10,305 nucleotides of DNA, from positions 1 to 10,305 of the forward strand of contig JABMNC010000014.1 in NCBI GenBank assembly GCA_013205365.1, in the 5' to 3' direction. The stretch's first letter is position 1. Every line of letters starts with the position of its first letter. The stretch comes from Cryomorphaceae bacterium. GTDB lineage: Bacteria; Bacteroidota; Bacteroidia; Flavobacteriales; Schleiferiaceae. Shown here piece after piece: positions 7,152 to 10,305 of the stretch. Under the pieces are notes generated by a model, which had not been told where the DNA came from, ran no database searches, and saw only the letters and a list, made by a program, of their open reading frames with translations. Made by a program: the position numbers and the translations under genes.

Positions 7152-8030
7152 TTAGTTCAGCACCAAGGTTGAAGTACCAATCTTGGCGTTATCGCTGAAC
7201 ACCTCGACCGTGTAGGTGCCCGGCTTGAGCGTCGAAGTCAAATCAAAGGCGGCGCAGCTTTGAACCTGCTTTCCCTCGTAGGTAATGTCGGTCTTGGCTG
7301 AGAAGTAGATGGTCTCGGTACCCACCTTCATGGAGCGTTCCTCGCTTTGGCTTGGCAAAACCCGGCCGTCTGGAGTATTAATGCGCATGTACACCGTGCG
7401 CTTTGAGGTTTCTGCAATGGCATTCTGGGCCACTGTGAAGCAAGCCTTGATGCGGTTGGCCTTACCAGCAGAAGTCGTGGGCTTCTCTACCCCCTTTGCA
7501 TTAAGCGACACCGCATTGGCCTCGAGTGCCGACAACTGAAGCTTGAGGGCAGTGGTAACCTTGCCGCTGAGGTTGGTGTTCTGCGTGTTCAACTCGGCAT
7601 TCTTGACTTGCTCGCTGCCCAACTCATTGTCTACAAGGCGCTTTGCTTCACCCAAGACGGCATAAGCCTTGTTGACGGAGTCCACCTGGCTTGTTAGGCG
7701 GGCCACCGACTTGCGCAGGTCGTTCACCTGGCTGCGGTACTTGGCCAACTCCGATTGCGAAGCATTCTTGAGGCTGGTAATTTCTTCAATCGTGGAGTTG
7801 AGGCGAGCCGTCTCGGCGATGATGTAGCTGTTCATGCTGTCGTTTGCAGCAACCTGACCGATCAAATCGCGCTTGTACTCCTCAAGCTCGCTTACCAGAA
7901 TGGATTTTTCTTCTTCAAGGTCTTGCACTGCCGTGTTGCGGTTCAGGGCAAAGAAACCAATAGCCAAAATCACGGCGATTAGAAGGCCGATAACTGTTTT
8001 TTGTCGTTTAGAGGACGATTCGTTGCTCAT
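7152..8030 (-). CDS. Membrane-anchored coiled-coil protein of unknown function
   Basis: I recognise the architecture but know no function. The 292-residue protein has a short polar N-terminus (MSNESSSKRQK), one transmembrane helix at about 13-29, an acidic/basic heptad-like coiled coil at about 34-160, and a linker around 175-190. It ends in a beta-rich C-terminal domain (about 192-292) with IKACFTVAQNAI, RTVYMRINTPDGRVL, YEGKQVQSCAAFD and LKPGTYTVEVFSDNAKIGTSTLVL; Cys197 and Cys259 could form a disulfide. With a single N-terminal anchor after a basic segment, the coil and beta domain should lie in the periplasm. Similar Bacteroidota proteins are, as I recall, sometimes labelled 'chromosome partitioning protein', which nothing here supports. 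An ATG at 8030 is preferred to a GTG at 8048, which would begin upstream of the predicted transcription start. It heads the operon with xth and the OmpA-family lipoprotein. Confidence 0.85.
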   Translation of the reverse strand: MSNESSSKRQKTVIGLLIAVILAIGFFALNRNTAVQDLEEEKSILVSELEEYKRDLIGQVAANDSMNSYIIAETARLNSTIEEITSLKNASQSELAKYRSQVNDLRKSVARLTSQVDSVNKAYAVLGEAKRLVDNELGSEQVKNAELNTQNTNLSGKVTTALKLQLSALEANAVSLNAKGVEKPTTSAGKANRIKACFTVAQNAIAETSKRTVYMRINTPDGRVLPSQSEERSMKVGTETIYFSAKTDITYEGKQVQSCAAFDLTSTLKPGTYTVEVFSDNAKIGTSTLVLN

Positions 8031-8036
8031 AGTAGT

Positions 8037-8045
8037 TAGATTTTG
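8037..8045 (+). promoter_or_regulatory. Imperfect -7-like box upstream of comF
   Basis: TAGATTTTG resembles TAnnTTTG with one extra base and ends 5 bases before the comF ATG. If used, it would give a leaderless transcript, as predicted for panC. The match is imperfect and no -33 element is visible. Confidence 0.25.
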
Positions 8046-8047
8046 CA

Positions 8048-8055
8048 CAAATGTA
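8048..8055 (-). promoter_or_regulatory. Bacteroidota -7 promoter box for the coiled-coil/xth/ompA-like operon
   Basis: The minus strand reads TACATTTG, an exact TAnnTTTG match, 17 bases before the ATG at 8030. Transcription would begin around 8041-8044, leaving a leader of about a dozen bases. The box overlaps the first codons of comF on the other strand, so the two divergent promoters share the same DNA. Confidence 0.5.
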
Positions 8056-8725
8056 CCACATTCTCAGAAGCGCACTATCTGCAACACTGCCGCTCCCCTG
8101 CGCAGCATGCGGCATGCTCGTTCTTCAAAGCAGCGCTCCCCTCTGTGCGGCCTGCTGGGCGGGCATCTACCTCGGCGGCCACCCTAAACCGGTAAGCCTG
8201 TCGTTCAGCCAATGGGGCTGGTCTTGGCTCCCTTTTGAACTTAGCGTAGTCAGGCAGAGTATGGCGGCCCTAAAGTTTAGAGGCAGGGCGGACCTTGGCC
8301 TGCACCTCGGGGCAGCAATGGCTCAAAACCTCGAGCGTCCCGAGGTTGACCTGCTCGCCCCCATTCCCTTGACCATGCAGCGCCGCTACGCCCGAGGCTA
8401 CAACCAGGCGGAGCGGATTGCCCAGGGCCTTGGCCGGGTCTGGGATTTGCCCGTCGCAGAAGATCTTTTGTCGCGACCGTCCAAGTGGAATACGCTATTG
8501 GTGCCCAAGCAATCATCGCTGAGCAGAGCAAAGCGCAGCCGCATCTATGGCGTCTACGACGTTCCCGAGCCCGACCGATGGCGAGGGCTTCGAATTGCCC
8601 TTGTCGACGACACCCTGACTACCGGGAGCACCCTGAATGCTGCGGCCGAGGTATGCATTAAAAAAGCCAGAGTAGCGGCAATTATACCGCTAACCCTGGC
8701 TTATGCTTCGCGCCGGGCAACCTAA
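8051..8725 (+). CDS. comF: ComF family protein (phosphoribosyltransferase fold, DNA uptake)
   Basis: ComF proteins are cytoplasmic, have a zinc finger and a type I phosphoribosyltransferase-like domain, and are needed for DNA uptake in competent bacteria; whether they have an enzymatic activity is not settled. The 224-residue protein is of usual length. It has a four-cysteine finger (Cys17, Cys20, Cys32, Cys35), MAALKFRGR at 71-79, APIPL at 103-107, RRYARGYNQAERIA at 111-124, NTLLVPKQSSLSRAKRSRI at 147-165, and the PRPP-loop segment LVDDTLTTGST at 184-194. The ATG at 8051 places the finger at the expected distance from the N-terminus. The gene is divergent from the coiled-coil gene (20 bases between starts) and convergent with the T9SS cargo gene. 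No other competence gene is in the window. Confidence 0.93.
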   Translation: MYHILRSALSATLPLPCAACGMLVLQSSAPLCAACWAGIYLGGHPKPVSLSFSQWGWSWLPFELSVVRQSMAALKFRGRADLGLHLGAAMAQNLERPEVDLLAPIPLTMQRRYARGYNQAERIAQGLGRVWDLPVAEDLLSRPSKWNTLLVPKQSSLSRAKRSRIYGVYDVPEPDRWRGLRIALVDDTLTTGSTLNAAAEVCIKKARVAAIIPLTLAYASRRAT

Positions 8726-8733
8726 GTACCCTT

Positions 8734-8771
8734 CGCGTTGTCTAGCGCCTTGCGCGTTCTCTAGCGCTCGA
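8734..8771. repeat. 19-base imperfect tandem repeat between comF and the T9SS cargo gene
   Basis: The 15 bases at 8734-8748 (CGCGTTGTCTAGCGC) recur at 8753-8767 with one change (CGCGTTCTCTAGCGC), a period of 19. The second copy holds the stop codon of the minus-strand gene. The junction also contains a GCGC-CTT-GCGC dyad (8745-8755), so the unit might act in 3'-end formation for the two convergent genes. Confidence 0.5.
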
Positions 8772-10305
8772 TCATCACGCGCTGCACTCCAATTGCTTCC
8801 TCGGTTTGCACCTCAAGCAGGTAGATGCCCGAGGCGAGTCCGCGCAGATCAAGATCAATGCTCGAAGTGCCGGCATTGAATTGACCCTTGGTCCACGACA
8901 GCTGCGCTCCGGTTAGCGAAAGCACACGAACCTCTGCAGTTCCTGCAGATGGCATGGGGAACTCGACGCGAACTAATCCGCTTGTAGGATTAGGGAAAAT
9001 GCGCATGCTGCTCAAGAGGTTGTCACCAAGCCCGACACTAAAGTTCAGCGTTGCATCCGCCGACCCACAGTCGTTGGTCGCCGTTACGACTGCCGAGGCG
9101 GGGCCGTTGGTTCCAAAGGTCTGGACGGTGCTCGCTCCGGTGGCGCTGCCTCCGTTGCTGAAGACCCAACTCACTGCAGTGGCATTGGCTACCGTTGCAT
9201 TAAACTGAATCGTTACCGGGTTCAATGAAAGGACGGAATAGCTCGCACTTACCGTCGGCAAGGGGGCGCTAGCGGTCGTTACTGACGCGGGCGAAGACCA
9301 GGGACTGGTTCCGCTGCTGCAGAGCGACTGCACATAAACATGGTAGGCCGTATTGGGCAGAAGTCCCGTCAAAACAGTGGTTCCGCCCGCAATGGCCGAG
9401 ACCAGGGTACCAGAGCCTGGAGTGAAGCCGGCAAGGCCATACTCTACGTTGCTGCTGATCGCTGAACTGGCTGGGGTCCACGTTACCGTGGTGCTGGTGC
9501 AGGTGGTACTGCCCGCTGCATTGACCCCAACCGGAACGGCGCAGGGTGAGCATTGGGCTACAAAGCTGTTCCAGGTGCTGCCAGAAATTAAGATCGAGTT
9601 AAAGGGCATGGTCGAGAGGGTGTCGCCAAAGGGTCCCACCAAATCAAAGCCCATCTCACCAGGATACGATCCAGCACTGGTAACCACAATCCGCACGGAG
9701 TCGCCTGCACAGAACGCAACGGTCTGGGTGGAAGCAAAGCCGGTGGCAAAGGTGAAGTCTTTGACGCTAACCCAAGAACCCGATATCTTTTGCTGGGCTG
9801 TGATTAGCCCTCCGTTCCAACCGTCACCCCACGAGTCCTTCATGTACATCGTTGAAGTACACTGGTTGGCCGGAGGACAAAGTGCGGTGGTAACCGTATA
9901 GGGACCCGCCCAACTCGACTTATCGTTAGCAGAACAGCTATCCATGATGTATATGTCATAAGTCGAACCCGCGGTCAAACCCGTAATGGTGTATGGGCTG
10001 CTCACGTTCCATGCCGTGGTACCAGTGCCGGTGCCGGTGCCCGTCCAGAATCCTGCAGGGCCCCACTTTACGTTGGATCCGGCTGGGGTTCCCGAAACTG
10101 CAGACCAAGCCATTCCAACCGACGTGGTAGAAAGGGTGCCTGAAACAACGGCTCCGAGGGGCTCAGGGCAGGTCGGAATCGCCTCCACAACAAAGTTGTC
10201 AAAGAAGACGTCCGGACCATAGCCTGAATTGGCTACAAAGCGGAAGATTGCTTGAGAACCAACCCAAGAAGTAGGCAGGTACACCGTAGTATCCACAAAG
10301 GTTCC
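8761..10305 (-). CDS. Secreted multidomain protein with T9SS type A sorting domain, partial (N-terminus beyond the right edge)
   Basis: The frame is open from the right edge to a TAG at 8761-8763, giving 514 visible residues (numbered from the edge); signal peptide and N-terminus are missing. Domains in order: the end of a jelly-roll/MAM-like module (FFDNFVVEAIPTC, about 34-46); an FN3 domain (about 47-142, ending PYTVTTA); a module with MKDSWGDGWNGG at 155-166, probably a calcium-binding beta-sandwich; a second FN3 domain (about 256-346); a PKD-like domain (about 350-424, with VSWVFSNGGSA and VVTATNDCGSA); and a type A sorting domain (about 435-514) with MRIFPNPTSG, GLASGIYLLEV and the basic end QRVMIER. 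The sorting domain directs export through T9SS, usually followed by surface attachment or release. No catalytic domain is visible, so adhesin or enzyme cannot be decided. It converges on comF, 35 bases apart. Confidence 0.93.
   Translation of the reverse strand, partial: GTFVDTTVYLPTSWVGSQAIFRFVANSGYGPDVFFDNFVVEAIPTCPEPLGAVVSGTLSTTSVGMAWSAVSGTPAGSNVKWGPAGFWTGTGTGTGTTAWNVSSPYTITGLTAGSTYDIYIMDSCSANDKSSWAGPYTVTTALCPPANQCTSTMYMKDSWGDGWNGGLITAQQKISGSWVSVKDFTFATGFASTQTVAFCAGDSVRIVVTSAGSYPGEMGFDLVGPFGDTLSTMPFNSILISGSTWNSFVAQCSPCAVPVGVNAAGSTTCTSTTVTWTPASSAISSNVEYGLAGFTPGSGTLVSAIAGGTTVLTGLLPNTAYHVYVQSLCSSGTSPWSSPASVTTASAPLPTVSASYSVLSLNPVTIQFNATVANATAVSWVFSNGGSATGASTVQTFGTNGPASAVVTATNDCGSADATLNFSVGLGDNLLSSMRIFPNPTSGLVRVEFPMPSAGTAEVRVLSLTGAQLSWTKGQFNAGTSSIDLDLRGLASGIYLLEVQTEEAIGVQRVMIER
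10022..10045. repeat. Short hexanucleotide repeat encoding Thr-Gly repeats
   Basis: CCGGTG occurs in two perfect copies (10028-10039), flanked by the one-mismatch unit CCAGTG (10022-10027) and the degenerate CCCGTC (10040-10045). On the minus strand it encodes an alternating Thr-Gly run (TGTGTGTGT) inside the first FN3 domain, probably in a loop. Gain or loss of units would keep the frame. Confidence 0.6.

Noticed and set aside
9353..9901. 182-residue plus-strand reading frame
   Set aside because: It is antisense to the FN3 and WGDGWNGG part of the T9SS cargo gene. Its Val- and Pro-rich sequence is the mirror of Thr- and Gly-rich coding DNA.
1..10305. A mobile element, phage, defence system or CRISPR array
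   Set aside because: I saw no transposase, integrase, long inverted repeats, spacer-repeat pattern or tRNA. The gene content is housekeeping and envelope functions in a familiar Bacteroidota order.

Overview
The window looks like chromosomal core sequence from a member of the Bacteroidota, most likely Flavobacteriales or a close relative. Four things point there: a protein with a C-terminal type IX secretion (T9SS) sorting domain, a DUF4270 lipoprotein next to a short glycogen-synthase-like protein, exact copies of the Bacteroidota -7 promoter box TAnnTTTG in the divergent intergenic gaps, and little use of Shine-Dalgarno sites. The DNA is fairly GC-rich for that order. I see no tRNA, rRNA, CRISPR array, insertion sequence, integrase or phage gene. 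Coding density is very high and the longest gap without a gene is about 77 bases.

Left block (1-1759), minus strand. A short, single-domain GT5 (glycogen/starch synthase-like) protein is followed, with a 20-base overlap, by a DUF4270 lipoprotein that runs off the left edge. A compact divergent promoter region (1683-1759) separates this pair from the next block.

Plus-strand block (1760-5346). panC, panD, a polytopic membrane protein of the lysylphosphatidylglycerol-synthase TM/flippase superfamily, and radA are tightly packed (ATGA overlap, then gaps of 2 and 31 bases), as in an operon. PanD makes beta-alanine and PanC joins it to pantoate to give pantothenate for CoA. RadA is a DNA branch-migration and repair ATPase. 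A hairpin at 5348-5385 lies between radA and the convergent ompA-like gene.

Minus-strand block (8030 down to 5417). Three genes are packed together: an inner-membrane-anchored coiled-coil protein of unknown function, an exonuclease III family AP endonuclease, and an OmpA-family lipoprotein with a long coiled coil. The first and third share an architecture (membrane anchor, long coiled coil, C-terminal globular domain) and may both work in the periplasm or envelope.

Right block (8051-10305). comF (phosphoribosyltransferase-fold DNA-uptake protein) is divergent from the coiled-coil gene, only 20 bases apart. It converges on a large secreted multidomain protein (FN3, 'WGDGWNGG' domain, FN3, PKD-like, T9SS type A sorting domain) whose N-terminus lies beyond the right edge.

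I found no convincing new multi-gene system. The points most worth a second look are the degenerate donor-site motifs of the GT5-like protein and its pairing with DUF4270, the uncharacterised coiled-coil/OmpA envelope operon, and -7 boxes so close to the panC and comF starts that leaderless mRNAs are predicted.
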